This document shows positions 1 through 7,937 of a stretch of 64,000 nt of DNA, piece after piece. Numbering within the stretch: position 1 is the first letter of the stretch; each line of letters starts with the position of its first letter. Below the pieces are notes generated by a model. The model made no database searches, had not been told where the DNA came from, and was given only the letters and a program-made list of their open reading frames with translations. The DNA lies in contig CBDHHF010000014.1 in the NCBI GenBank assembly GCA_965263205.1, positions 62,001 to 126,000 on the forward strand, read 5' to 3'. A program made the translations under genes and the position numbers. Source of the stretch: JBCCIM01 sp965263205. GTDB lineage: Bacteria > Bacteroidota > Rhodothermia > Rhodothermales > JAHQVL01.

Positions 1-327
1 GCTGTCGATACTGAAGATGCGGAGATTAAAGCCATCCGACTGAATGGTGGTTACCCAGTCTACCGCACCGTCATGCGTATAGCGCGCCACGTAATTGCGC
101 CCAGCAACCAGCGTATCTTTTCGTTCGCCGGCACCAAAAAGGGTGCGGCCATTAATATCGCCGGCGTGGTAAATGTAATTATCATCTGCGCTTACCGCTG
201 TACCGCGTTCTTCATTGATGCTCTGCGCAGCCACGGCCCACTCAATTTCCTGTGCCAGGGCATTTGTAGTGGCAAGCCCAAACAAAAACAGACTTGCGAT
301 AAACAGTTTCGTTGTATAGGTCTTCAT
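1..327 (-). CDS. Secreted protein, 3' end missing (N-terminal 109 residues)
   Basis: The open frame runs from an ATG at 327 to the left window edge, so the C-terminus lies outside. The protein starts with a clear Sec signal peptide: Lys near the N-terminus, a hydrophobic stretch (LFIASLFLFGLA) and an Ala-x-Ala site (NALAQ), so it is exported. The mature part has short strand-and-turn segments such as DDNYIYHAGDINGRTLFG and NYVARYTHDGAVDWV, which recall SBBP or beta-propeller blades in secreted Bacteroidota proteins. That fold is inferred. The leader holds two copies of CTAAGGAATAT 16 bp apart, and the nearer AAGGA lies 2 bases before the ATG, closer than usual for a ribosome site. Function unknown. 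Confidence 0.75.
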   Translation of the reverse strand, partial: MKTYTTKLFIASLFLFGLATTNALAQEIEWAVAAQSINEERGTAVSADDNYIYHAGDINGRTLFGAGERKDTLVAGRNYVARYTHDGAVDWVTTIQSDGFNLRIFSIDS

Positions 328-480
328 ATTCCTTAGCTATATATTCCTTAGCAATGGTTGTGTCGATGTAGCAAATGTTTCTTCCGAATTGCGTTCTGAC
401 ATCCTCACATGCGCAAAAGAATTAAAAAGCACGCAGCACAAATCACGTATAAAAGCGAGAATACACCTTTAGTAGTAGCG

Positions 481-849
481 CTATGGGTTCAGGGTATCCT
501 CGTGCTTCTCGAGATAGCCCTGAAACGACTGCATTGTCTGAATCCGGCGCTCAAAGTAGCCGGCTTTGCCAAAGACGGCCAGCACAACATCACGAATCCA
601 AAACACTGGATAAAACAACAAAACGACCAGGCGCCACCAGTAAAACATTAATTCGTCTTCTGTCGGCTCGTTGCGTTTAGGTACACGGAGCCAGTACCGG
701 CCCTGCTTGTCTGGCCGGATTAACTTGCCGCTCGCATCGCGGACGTTGTCCTTGTCATCGATATAGAAATAGGTCTTACTCATAGCCATCAGGAAAAAGA
801 GGTGCGGGGTTGCCTCTATATGTTCTACGAACACCCTGTTTTTTTCCAT
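481..849 (-). CDS. Small membrane-associated protein of unknown function
   Basis: This is a 122-codon frame with ATG starts at 849, 789 and 783. None has a convincing Shine-Dalgarno, so the first 22 residues may not be translated. The version from 783 (about 100 residues) begins MSKTYFYIDDKDNVRD. The middle holds a very aromatic, hydrophobic stretch (MFYWWRLVVLLFYPVFW then IRDVVLAVFG), which suggests one membrane segment or a re-entrant helix, followed by a charged tail. No family is recognised. Basic and acidic residues are spread as in a real protein, and the gene stands alone between the secreted-protein gene and a terminator-containing gap. Confidence 0.55.
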   Translation of the reverse strand: MEKNRVFVEHIEATPHLFFLMAMSKTYFYIDDKDNVRDASGKLIRPDKQGRYWLRVPKRNEPTEDELMFYWWRLVVLLFYPVFWIRDVVLAVFGKAGYFERRIQTMQSFQGYLEKHEDTLNP

Positions 850-1047
850 TTTCGAAGCAAAATTTCAGACTTTTTTTGAAGGCATGACAAAGAAAGCACT
901 TCCATAATATTTATGTAAAAATGAAAGGGCTTCCCACCTGAAACTTTATCTTCCCCAATCGTACTAAGGGGCGTAAATCAAGCATACAGATCCGTAAATC
1001 TGCATTGCTTAAGTTCTTTAAAAACAATAACTCGCTAAGGTACATTA

Positions 1048-1113
1048 ATGGTAAAAATCACATTACCCAGAGCCAAGCGTCCTGTATTTTTTCGGACAAT
1101 AGTTGGCAAATAA
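1048..1113 (+). CDS. Possible 21-residue basic peptide
   Basis: ATG at 1048 opens a 22-codon frame ending in TAA at 1111-1113. Seven bases upstream is CTAAGG, a fair ribosome-binding match. The peptide has six Lys or Arg residues among hydrophobic ones (MVKITLPRAKRPVFF, then RTIVGK). The gap 850-1360 also holds a hairpin at 980-1010 (arms AAGCA/TGCTT and CAGAT/ATCTG) and a strong terminator at 1148-1183. The whole may therefore be a short transcript with a leader hairpin, a tiny ORF and a terminator. A non-coding RNA explains the same features. Nothing else is seen in the gap apart from the start of the next gene. Confidence 0.3.
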   Translation: MVKITLPRAKRPVFFRTIVGK

Positions 1114-1147
1114 ATCATTTAGCGGTTTACATATATTTTTCTTAAGA

Positions 1148-1183
1148 AAAAAGCTTCGTCGGGGGACCCCGGCGAAGCTTTTT
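1148..1183 (+). terminator. Intrinsic terminator, 17-bp stem
   Basis: The arms AAAAAGCTTCGTCGGGG (1148-1164) and CCCCGGCGAAGCTTTTT (1167-1183) pair over 17 positions with one G-T wobble, and the 3' arm ends in a T run. The flanking A and T runs make it usable from both strands. No annotated gene ends just upstream on the plus strand, so it would terminate the short transcript proposed for 960-1183. Confidence 0.8.
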
Positions 1184-1360
1184 CTGTTTACGTACCATCC
1201 TCCTCTTCAGTTATAGGCAAATCAGCCGATACCCCTTGTAACTTGCCTGTTCTCCCCCCTCGCAACAGGCTCCCCCCATACCGGACAAGGGATTGGATTT
1301 TCAGACACTTGCAAACGCTGAAATCCCCATTTATTCCTCTCCAACTCTAGGAAAGAACGT

Positions 1361-1849
1361 ATGAAAAAGCTTATTTCATCGCTATGCGTATGCATGGCCC
1401 TTTTGATATCTGGTTGTGGCACCCTGAAGCACGGCAGTACGCAAAACATCGACATCTCCAGTAACCCGGTGGGTGCCGAGGTGACAGTGAACGGCACCGA
1501 ACATGGCGTAACTCCGGTAACTGTAGAACTACCGCGTAGAAACAACCACACAATCAGCGTTAGCCTCGCCGGCTATGAGAATTTTCAGATTATCGTAGAT
1601 CGCAAATGGTCCAAGTGGGCCATCGGCAACCTGCTCCTTGGTGGCCCTATTGGGCTCATTATCGATCACTCTACGGGTGGCATGTACCGGCTCGACCATT
1701 CGCAAATTGTTGCGCAACTCGAAAGCCGGGGCATGGCAGATGTGAAAGTTGACGACAACACCGTCTATGTTACCGTCGCGATGGAAGCCCAGGATGACTG
1801 GGAATACATTGGTACGCTGGCAACTGACGAAGAAGTATCAGCGCAATAA
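1361..1849 (+). CDS. PEGA-domain lipoprotein
   Basis: The 162-residue protein begins with a lipoprotein signal (MKKLISSLCVCMALLISGCG). The lipobox ISGC puts the lipid-modified Cys at residue 19, so it should be anchored in the outer or inner membrane. Residues ~28-75 (DISSNPVGAEVTVNG, then GVTPVTVELPRRNNHTISV) match the PEGA repeat, a surface beta-sandwich often found in cell-envelope proteins. A short hydrophobic Gly-rich stretch follows (GNLLLGGPIGLIID). AGGAAAG lies about 8 bases before the ATG, a good ribosome site. A terminator follows within 30 bases, so the gene is monocistronic. The precise role is unknown. Confidence 0.85.
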   Translation: MKKLISSLCVCMALLISGCGTLKHGSTQNIDISSNPVGAEVTVNGTEHGVTPVTVELPRRNNHTISVSLAGYENFQIIVDRKWSKWAIGNLLLGGPIGLIIDHSTGGMYRLDHSQIVAQLESRGMADVKVDDNTVYVTVAMEAQDDWEYIGTLATDEEVSAQ

Positions 1850-1875
1850 ATGCCTGCTGATGTACCCTGAACTTC

Positions 1876-1912
1876 AAAAAAAGCCGGCTCCGCTAACAGG
1901 GCCGGCTTTTTT
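1876..1912 (+). terminator. Terminator after the PEGA lipoprotein
   Basis: AAAAAAGCCGGC (1877-1888) and GCCGGCTTTTTT (1901-1912) form a 12-bp stem around a 12-base loop, with T6 at the 3' side. The A-stem-T layout works for both strands, so it can also stop transcripts of the convergent hydrolase gene at 1940-2929. Confidence 0.85.
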
Positions 1913-1939
1913 GTATCTATAGATTTCGTGCACGAGATG

Positions 1940-2929
1940 CTACAACTCGCTGACAAACGATTCGATCATGTCAGCAATAGGAAGCGTCGAGCCAGGCGAC
2001 AGGATACGGCCGGCCAACACGTGGTTGCTGCGGTCTTCCACCTCTTCGATGGCTTCCAGCATTTTCTTTTCAGAGCCAAATCGCGCAAACGTTGTTTCTA
2101 TTTCTTCAGCGCTGACGACCTGATCATTGGGTGAATAAATAAACAGCGAAGGAACGTTTATCTGCTCCAACTCCATGTTCTTCACGTGATCAAGCAGGCG
2201 CATCATTTCCAGAATGGCCACCGAAGGATATTGCGTACTCCAGTATTTACCATGATCCTCGTTAGCTGGCTCCCACTGGTAGGTGTCTCCCTGAATGGCG
2301 TGCAAAATCTGTTTACCCCAGGGCCATAAGACTACCCCTGCGCCAGGTGCACGCACCCAGTAATTAGGCGATATGAGTACAAGCCCTGCCAGGTTAGCCG
2401 TGTCTTCTTGTGCAGCTAACCAGGTAGCAAGGGTACCGCCGGTAGAAGTGCCGATGATAATTACCTTTTCACCGATCTGACGCCCGATTTCAAGTGCTTC
2501 GTGTGCATCATTGAGCCAATCATTGACCGAAGCTTCTCCCATCGCTTCCCACGAACGACCATGTCCTGTCAAACGCGTATAAAACAAGTTTGCGCCAAGG
2601 CGCTGCGCCAGGGTGTCAGAAAGGGGCGCTGTTTCTTGTCGGGTCGCTGAGAATCCATGGATGTACACTAGCGAATACGGCGTTTTCTGCTGTTCTGCAG
2701 CTGCCCAAACAATTTGCTTCTCGGCCCCTTCGATCAAGTCATTATAGCCGGCTTCCGCCAATTCCAGCTGATCATCCAGCTCAGCACCAAAAGACTTTGA
2801 CCGGATGGTTGTATCCACGGGCTTCTGCCGGCCTGCAAAAATGAAGGCCGCCAGCAACACGCCAGCGCCTATAAGTGCATTTCTCAGCTTATTGGATTTT
2901 TGCTTTTCAGACACGGCAACGTCAGACAT
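1940..2929 (-). CDS. Membrane-anchored alpha/beta hydrolase (esterase/lipase family)
   Basis: The 329-residue protein has one N-terminal membrane segment (~16-33, LIGAGVLLAAFIFAG) and then an alpha/beta-hydrolase fold. The oxyanion region is VYIHGFSATRQE (~100). The nucleophile elbow is G-T-S-T-G-G (~160), with Ser as nucleophile. The acid is probably Asp in IYSPNDQVV, and the base His in RSNHVLAG near the C-terminus. Order and spacing fit carboxylesterases and monoacylglycerol lipases. The substrate cannot be told from sequence. The anchor suggests action on the periplasmic face, which is an inference. No Shine-Dalgarno precedes the ATG. It is convergent with the PEGA lipoprotein gene and shares its terminator. 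Confidence 0.85.
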   Translation of the reverse strand: MSDVAVSEKQKSNKLRNALIGAGVLLAAFIFAGRQKPVDTTIRSKSFGAELDDQLELAEAGYNDLIEGAEKQIVWAAAEQQKTPYSLVYIHGFSATRQETAPLSDTLAQRLGANLFYTRLTGHGRSWEAMGEASVNDWLNDAHEALEIGRQIGEKVIIIGTSTGGTLATWLAAQEDTANLAGLVLISPNYWVRAPGAGVVLWPWGKQILHAIQGDTYQWEPANEDHGKYWSTQYPSVAILEMMRLLDHVKNMELEQINVPSLFIYSPNDQVVSAEEIETTFARFGSEKKMLEAIEEVEDRSNHVLAGRILSPGSTLPIADMIESFVSEL

Positions 2930-3323
2930 AGGGGATTAACAGAAAAGGGTGGGTAGGGTAACATATCGGTGCGAAAGCAGGCAACACAATATATCCTGCT
3001 TTTAATACAACAGATCTGCCGCCAATGACTAATTAATAGTAACATGCGAACTTCCCGTTTGCTATCCGCCACCGGTAGTGCGGTGTGGTTTTTGCCCATC
3101 AGCAATTATGTATTAGAAAACCATGAAAGATCCGATTTAGCTGTTGTCTGGAACGACTCATTTTCGATTGCACCTCTACACTGTATCCAGGCTTTGTCTG
3201 AAAAACCCCAAGTTCGTATAGACAACGCCGTATCCTGAGCAAATGCAAAGGATCTAACAAAGCAGCACTGAATGTTCAGGCACTGCTTAATTAGTGTTCT
3301 AAGATTTCTACCCTTGTCGACCT
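2930..3323. other. Divergent promoter gap, no gene seen
   Basis: This 394-bp gap separates the hydrolase gene (minus strand) from the acyl-CoA dehydrogenase gene (plus strand) and must hold promoters for both. A 64-codon plus-strand frame at 3044-3238 has no family resemblance and no ribosome site, so I do not call it. No clear hairpin or repeat was found. Confidence 0.5.
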
Positions 3324-4472
3324 ATGAATTTCTCTCTGACTGAAGATCAGCAAATGCTCCGCGATGAAATCATCAATTTCGCGAAGCAAGAACTGAATAA
3401 AGATATTATCGAGCGTGACAGAGCCCAGGAATTTCCTAAAGACCTCTGGCTCAAATGTGGCGAAATGGGACTGCAAGGTCTACCTGTACCGGAAGAATAC
3501 GGTGGTGCCGGCCTTGATGCCCTCTCAACAGCTATTGCACTTGATGCTCTGGGCTATGGCTGTCAAGATGGCGGCCTTTCATTTTCCATCTGTGCGCACC
3601 TGCTTGCCTGTGTGATTCCTATCATCAACCACGGCACCGAAGAGCAGAAGCAAAAGTACTTACCGCGCCTGAGCAATGGCACCCTGATCGCTGTAAACGC
3701 GATGTCCGAGCCGGGTTCGGGTTCTGACGCGTACAACATGAAATCCCGCGCGATCAAAGATGGCAATGGTTACCGAATCAACGGTACAAAAATCTGGAGC
3801 ACCAATGGCCCGGTAGCCGACCTTGCAATTCTGTATGCCGTAACGGATCCGGAGAAAGGATATTACGGTGGTACGTCGGTATTTCTGGTAGAGAAAGAAA
3901 CGGAAGGGTTTTCGCCAGGACAGAAATTTGAAAAAATGGGGCTGCGCACGTCACCGATCGGTGAGATTGTCCTGGAAGATATGTGGCTGCCCGAAGAGGC
4001 CCTGCTGGGCGGCGAAGGCGCCGGCACCACCATCTTCACCCAATCCATGGAATGGGAGCGCGTTGTGATTGGCGCCAAACACTGCGGCACCATGCAACGC
4101 TTAATGGAAAAATCGATTGATTACGCGCAAGAGCGCGAAGCTTTCGGCCAGAAAATCAGTTCGTACGAAGCTGTATCCAACAAAATTGTAGACATGCAGG
4201 TGCGCCTGGAAGCTTCTCGGCTCCTTTCCTACAACGCAGCCACCCGCCTCGACAAAGCCCGCGACGTTGCTATCGATGCCTGCATGACAAAAGTTTTTGT
4301 TAGCGAAGCACTCGTACAAACCGCAATGGATACCGTGCAGATTTTTGGGGGCAACGGCTTCACAACCGATTACGAAGTAGAACGCTCCCTCCGCGACTCA
4401 ATCGGCGGCAAAATCTACTCCGGCACCAACGAAATCCAACGCAACATCCTCGCCAAGTGGCTTGGCCTGTAG
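3324..4472 (+). CDS. Acyl-CoA dehydrogenase, IVD/LCAD-like active site
   Basis: The 382-residue FAD enzyme has the standard order: N-terminal helical domain, the beta-domain signature AMSEPGSGSDA (~126), and a C-terminal helical domain ending GGNGFTTDYEVERSLRD and SGTNEIQRN. It oxidises acyl-CoA to enoyl-CoA and passes electrons to ETF. The usual catalytic Glu of the IYEGT motif is Ser366 here (IYSGT). In isovaleryl-CoA and long-chain dehydrogenases the base sits instead in a helix with the pattern D-L-E-R. The matching place here is MEWERVVIG with Glu245, so I infer a functional enzyme of that subtype. The substrate may be branched or long chain. EtfB and EtfA follow on the same strand after a repeat-filled gap. 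Confidence 0.92.
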   Translation: MNFSLTEDQQMLRDEIINFAKQELNKDIIERDRAQEFPKDLWLKCGEMGLQGLPVPEEYGGAGLDALSTAIALDALGYGCQDGGLSFSICAHLLACVIPIINHGTEEQKQKYLPRLSNGTLIAVNAMSEPGSGSDAYNMKSRAIKDGNGYRINGTKIWSTNGPVADLAILYAVTDPEKGYYGGTSVFLVEKETEGFSPGQKFEKMGLRTSPIGEIVLEDMWLPEEALLGGEGAGTTIFTQSMEWERVVIGAKHCGTMQRLMEKSIDYAQEREAFGQKISSYEAVSNKIVDMQVRLEASRLLSYNAATRLDKARDVAIDACMTKVFVSEALVQTAMDTVQIFGGNGFTTDYEVERSLRDSIGGKIYSGTNEIQRNILAKWLGL

Positions 4473-4476
4473 GCTA

Positions 4477-4553
4477 GTTGCAAGTTACAGGTTACAGGTT
4501 ACAGGTTGAAGGTTATGAACCTGCAACTTGCAACCTGTAACCTGCAACCAGCC
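4477..4553. repeat. Heptameric inverted repeat
   Basis: The gap after the acyl-CoA dehydrogenase gene reads as successive 7-mers: GTTGCAA, three GTTACAG, GTTGAAG, GTTATGA, then ACCTGCA, ACTTGCA, ACCTGTA, ACCTGCA, ACC. The second half is the reverse complement of the first in pattern, so transcripts could fold into one long hairpin. There is no T run for a normal terminator. Related 7-bp arrays occur in five other gaps of this window. Confidence 0.85.
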
Positions 4554-4621
4554 ATCCGAACTGAAATCAACTCCAGACGTTCTAGGACACCTTACGGAAT
4601 TTAGCAGCAGCTTAGACAGAA

Positions 4622-5368
4622 ATGAACATAGCAGTTTGTGTTAAACAAACACCGGATACAACAACGCAGATAAATATTAGTGATCAGAAATCAGTTGTTG
4701 AAGACGGAATCCAGTGGATCATCAATCCTTACGACGAATTTGCCATTGAGGAAGCCATTAAGCTTACGGAGCAGCATGGCGGCGAAGTAACAATTATCGC
4801 CCTCGGGCCGGCGCGCGTCGAAAAAACCATCCGCGAAGCCCTCGCCATGGGTGCACACAAAGCGATTCGTGTCAATGCGGAAGCTATTCCAGACGATCCC
4901 GGCGTAACGGCGTCTGCCCTGGCAAATGTCCTGAAAAACGGCAACTACGACTTGATTTTCACGGGCCGTCAGGCAATCGATGATGACCATGCCCAGGTGC
5001 CGTCGCGCATTGCACAGCAGCTTGGCCTGCCTTGCGCCAGCGTCATTGTTTCGCTTGAAATTGATGGTAACAATGCCACAGCGCTTCGGGAAGTAGAAGG
5101 CGGTCACGAGCGCGTGTCGTTTTCACTGCCGGCCGTCATCGGGGCAAATCGTCACCTGAATGAACCGCGGTATCGCTCGATGCGTGGCATCATGCAAGCC
5201 AAGCGGATTCCCATCGAAGTCGTGGAAGCAGACCTTCCAGCGCCACAGCTTGTTGTTACGTCGCTCTCGTATCCACCCGAAAAAGGAGAGCGCAAACTGT
5301 TCACGGACGGCGCTACCGACGCTGCCACGGTGGTACAGTTATTACGCGACGAAGCCCAGGTTATTTAA
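4622..5368 (+). CDS. etfB: Electron transfer flavoprotein subunit beta
   Basis: The 248-residue protein has the ETF-beta opening (MNIAVCVKQTPDT), the inner block GGEVTIIALGPARVEKTIREALAMGAHKA, the switch region FTGRQAIDDDHAQVP and the family motif NRHLNEPRYRSMRGIMQAK. It binds AMP and forms the soluble ETF heterodimer with EtfA, which accepts electrons from acyl-CoA dehydrogenases in the cytoplasm. The gene lies between the acyl-CoA dehydrogenase and etfA (59-bp gap). The Shine-Dalgarno is weak. Length is normal for the family. Confidence 0.96.
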   Translation: MNIAVCVKQTPDTTTQINISDQKSVVEDGIQWIINPYDEFAIEEAIKLTEQHGGEVTIIALGPARVEKTIREALAMGAHKAIRVNAEAIPDDPGVTASALANVLKNGNYDLIFTGRQAIDDDHAQVPSRIAQQLGLPCASVIVSLEIDGNNATALREVEGGHERVSFSLPAVIGANRHLNEPRYRSMRGIMQAKRIPIEVVEADLPAPQLVVTSLSYPPEKGERKLFTDGATDAATVVQLLRDEAQVI

Positions 5369-5427
5369 GAAATTGGAGTCATCTGGCCACGCCGGGACTC
5401 CCTATACATAGATTGTTGAGATAAAAA

Positions 5428-6402
5428 ATGTCAATACTAGTTGTTTCTGATATCCAGCAAGGTGCACTGCGGTCTGTAAATGCTGAAGTCTATACAGCAG
5501 CCGTTGCCCTGGGCAACGACCTCGGCATGTCCGTTGAAACCCTGATGCTTGGTGAAGGCAGCCTCGCACCACACGCTGAAACAGCCGGCACCTATGGCGT
5601 TTCCAAGACGTTGCTTGTTGAAAATGCTGCACTGGCCCAATTCAGTCCAGATGCGTATGCCAGCGTGATTGCGCAGGCCATCAAAGACACGGGCGCTGAA
5701 ATTGTGCTGATGGGTGCTACGTTTACAGGAAAAGACGTTATGGCACGTGTTGCACAGGTACTGGAAGTAGGCCTGGCGCAAGACTGCGTCGCGATGCGTG
5801 TTGATGGAGACACTGTGCTGTTCAAGCGCCCGATGTACGCTGGCAAAGCGTATGCTGAAGTGCAACTGACAAGCACCCCGCAATTGGCAACCATCCGCCC
5901 CAAATCGTACAAGCCAGCGGAAAATCCAGTTTCCGCCGCGACAGAATCACTGGCCATTGATGTGCCGGCACCCAAGGTAGTTGTAAACGCATACGAAGGC
6001 AGCAGCAACGGCGCACTCGATGTGACGGAAGCTGACATCATTGTTAGCGGTGGACGCGGTCTGCAGAGCGCTGACAACTGGAATATCATCGAAGACCTTG
6101 CCGATCTGCTTGGCGCTGCAACAGGCTGCAGCCGGCCTGTATCGGATGATGGCTGGCGGCCACACGAGGAGCATATTGGCCAGACAGGCAAAACGGTGTC
6201 GCCCGATCTCTACATCGCATGCGGCATTTCTGGTGCCATCCAGCACGTAGCCGGCGTATCGTCTTCAAAGTACATTGTAGCCATCAACAAAGACCCGGAA
6301 GCACCTATTTTCAAGGTTGCTGACTATGGAATTGTTGGGGATGTATTCGATGTGCTACCAGCTTTCACCGAAGAAGTGCGTAAGTTGAAAGCGCAAGACT
6401 AA
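5428..6402 (+). CDS. etfA: Electron transfer flavoprotein subunit alpha
   Basis: The 324-residue protein carries the FAD-binding C-terminal domain: GGRGLQSADNW (~207), GCSRPVSDDGW, HIGQTGKTVSPDLYIACGISG and HVAGVSSSKYIVAINKD. With EtfB it carries electrons from acyl-CoA dehydrogenase to a membrane ETF-quinone oxidoreductase. No classical EtfQO gene (a flavin-plus-Fe-S protein) is seen here. Instead, the opposite strand 0.7 kb downstream codes for a CCG-domain protein and a membrane Fe-S protein that look like the alternative EtfD route. The gene converges on the short-chain dehydrogenase-like gene. Confidence 0.96.
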   Translation: MSILVVSDIQQGALRSVNAEVYTAAVALGNDLGMSVETLMLGEGSLAPHAETAGTYGVSKTLLVENAALAQFSPDAYASVIAQAIKDTGAEIVLMGATFTGKDVMARVAQVLEVGLAQDCVAMRVDGDTVLFKRPMYAGKAYAEVQLTSTPQLATIRPKSYKPAENPVSAATESLAIDVPAPKVVVNAYEGSSNGALDVTEADIIVSGGRGLQSADNWNIIEDLADLLGAATGCSRPVSDDGWRPHEEHIGQTGKTVSPDLYIACGISGAIQHVAGVSSSKYIVAINKDPEAPIFKVADYGIVGDVFDVLPAFTEEVRKLKAQD

Positions 6403-6443
6403 GGGCTTAATACACCATACTGCTACGTTTAACGGCGGAATGT

Positions 6444-7049
6444 TCAGTTGTCATAGTACCTGAATATTTCGCCGTTTGCTTTTCCCATAACACTGCGTAC
6501 ATACGCATTGGCGGCTTTGGCCATAGGGATTGGGTTGTGGCCGGGGAAGTAATCCGCATATTTCTCAGCAGAGTCTTCGACCAATCCCAACGAAACCACA
6601 TTCAAACGATGCCCGTTGGTCATTTCCAGCGCAGCCGCTTTCACAAAGCTGTGGATTGCGCCATTCACCATGGCTGCGCTCGCCGTCATCACCACAGGAT
6701 CGTCTGCTAGAATTCCTGTTGATAGCGTAAACGAGCCACCGGGCTTAAGGAATGCCCGCCCAATCCGTACCAGGTTCACCTGTCCCATGAGTTTGCTGCG
6801 GAAGCCGATGTAATAGTCTTCTTCCGCCAAATCATCAAACGCAGCCCACTTGGCCTCACCGGCGATGCAAATAATTGCGTCCAGCTTGCCTGTTTGAGTG
6901 AACATCGCCTTAATCGAAGTCGCATCCGTCAAATCAACCGTGACATCGCCAGATGAACGGCCGGCTACCAACACCTCATGGGCACCTGCAAACGTATCGA
7001 CAACATGCCGGCCAATGGTACCATTTCCACCAACAACCAGAATTTTCAT
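6444..7049 (-). CDS. Atypical short-chain dehydrogenase/reductase (Rossmann protein)
   Basis: The 201-residue protein starts with a nucleotide-binding Rossmann motif (MKILVVGGNGTIGRHV) and has short-chain dehydrogenase landmarks: an acidic turn (VTVDLTDA), IICIAGEA in place of NNAG, and Ser in TLSTGILADD (~114). The expected catalytic YxxxK about 13 residues later is missing; that place reads AAMVNGAIHSFVKAA. A Lys remains but the Tyr does not. It may still bind NAD(P) and act as a reductase by other means, or serve as a sensor. It is last in a minus-strand run after the two EtfD-like genes, 74 bp from its neighbour, so it may be co-transcribed. Confidence 0.85.
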   Translation of the reverse strand: MKILVVGGNGTIGRHVVDTFAGAHEVLVAGRSSGDVTVDLTDATSIKAMFTQTGKLDAIICIAGEAKWAAFDDLAEEDYYIGFRSKLMGQVNLVRIGRAFLKPGGSFTLSTGILADDPVVMTASAAMVNGAIHSFVKAAALEMTNGHRLNVVSLGLVEDSAEKYADYFPGHNPIPMAKAANAYVRSVMGKANGEIFRYYDN

Positions 7050-7123
7050 GAACTGCGCCCCGTGTTTGCGCCCTGTGTTTGCGCCCTGTGTTATTGCCTA
7101 ATTGCGAGATGAACCAAAGCCGG

Positions 7124-7909
7124 TCAATCTTTCATCTTATCGAGAATCAACTCGGCCAGATCGTATACCATCACCTGCTCCTCTTTCCCTTCCGCCGTAA
7201 CCCCGTCGCGCAGCATCGTCAGACAAAACGGGCAGTTAGCCGCAACTGCTGATGCCCCTGTATCCAACACCTCTTCCACGCGTTCTTTGTTGATACGCTT
7301 CTCGCCCGGCTCGTCCTCTTTGAACATCTGCGCGCCGCCGGCGCCGCAGCAAAGACCTTTGCTCTTGCAGCGCTTCATTTCTACCAGTTCAACATCAAGC
7401 GCTTCCAGCAACGCCCGTGGCGCTTCATACACACCATTCACGCGTCCCAAATAACACGAATCGTGGTAGGTAATCCGTTTGCCTTTAAACGAGCCGCCGC
7501 CTTCCAGCTTCAACCGGCCAGTGTTGATCAGTTCCTGCAGCAGTTGTGTGTGGTGTACCACCTCGTACGATCCACCCAACGCCGGGTATTCGTTCTTGAT
7601 GGTATTGAAGCAATGCGGGCAGGCAGTCACAATTTTTTTGATGCCGTAGCCATTGAGTACTTCGATGTTCTGCAACGCAGCCATCTGAAATACAAACTCG
7701 TTACCCGCCCGACGTGCAGGGTCGCCGGTGCACGATTCTTCGTTGCCCAGAATTGCGTAGTTCATGCCTACAGCGTTCAATATTTCGGCAAACGCACGGG
7801 TCACTTTTTGCGCGCGCGCATCAAAACTGCCGGCACAACCCACCCAGAACAACACATCGATTTCTTTGCCTGCCGCGGCAACATCGGCCATGATTGGCAC
7901 TTTACTCAT
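7124..7909 (-). CDS. CCG-domain Fe-S protein, EtfD/heterodisulfide-reductase-like
   Basis: The ATG at 7909 is preceded by AAGGATGAG, so I choose it over a TTG at 7930. The 261-residue protein has two cysteine-rich CCG domains. The first is degenerate: GCAGS, SCTGDPARR and ACPHCFNT. The second is full: DSCYLGR, GLCCGAGGAQMF and NCPFCLTM. CCG pairs bind a non-cubane [4Fe-4S] cluster in HdrB-type proteins. Together with the preceding gene this looks like a split form of EtfD, the Fe-S membrane protein that takes electrons from EtfBA and reduces menaquinone in mycobacteria. The pairing with etfBA nearby supports that, but biochemical function is inferred. Confidence 0.88.
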   Translation of the reverse strand: MSKVPIMADVAAAGKEIDVLFWVGCAGSFDARAQKVTRAFAEILNAVGMNYAILGNEESCTGDPARRAGNEFVFQMAALQNIEVLNGYGIKKIVTACPHCFNTIKNEYPALGGSYEVVHHTQLLQELINTGRLKLEGGGSFKGKRITYHDSCYLGRVNGVYEAPRALLEALDVELVEMKRCKSKGLCCGAGGAQMFKEDEPGEKRINKERVEEVLDTGASAVAANCPFCLTMLRDGVTAEGKEEQVMVYDLAELILDKMKD

Positions 7910-7937
7910 AAGCTCATCCTTTTCGGTCAATTAGCCC

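Noticed and set aside
3044..3238. Small ORF in the gap before the acyl-CoA dehydrogenase
   Set aside because: No ribosome site, no conserved pattern and unremarkable composition; left as promoter gap.
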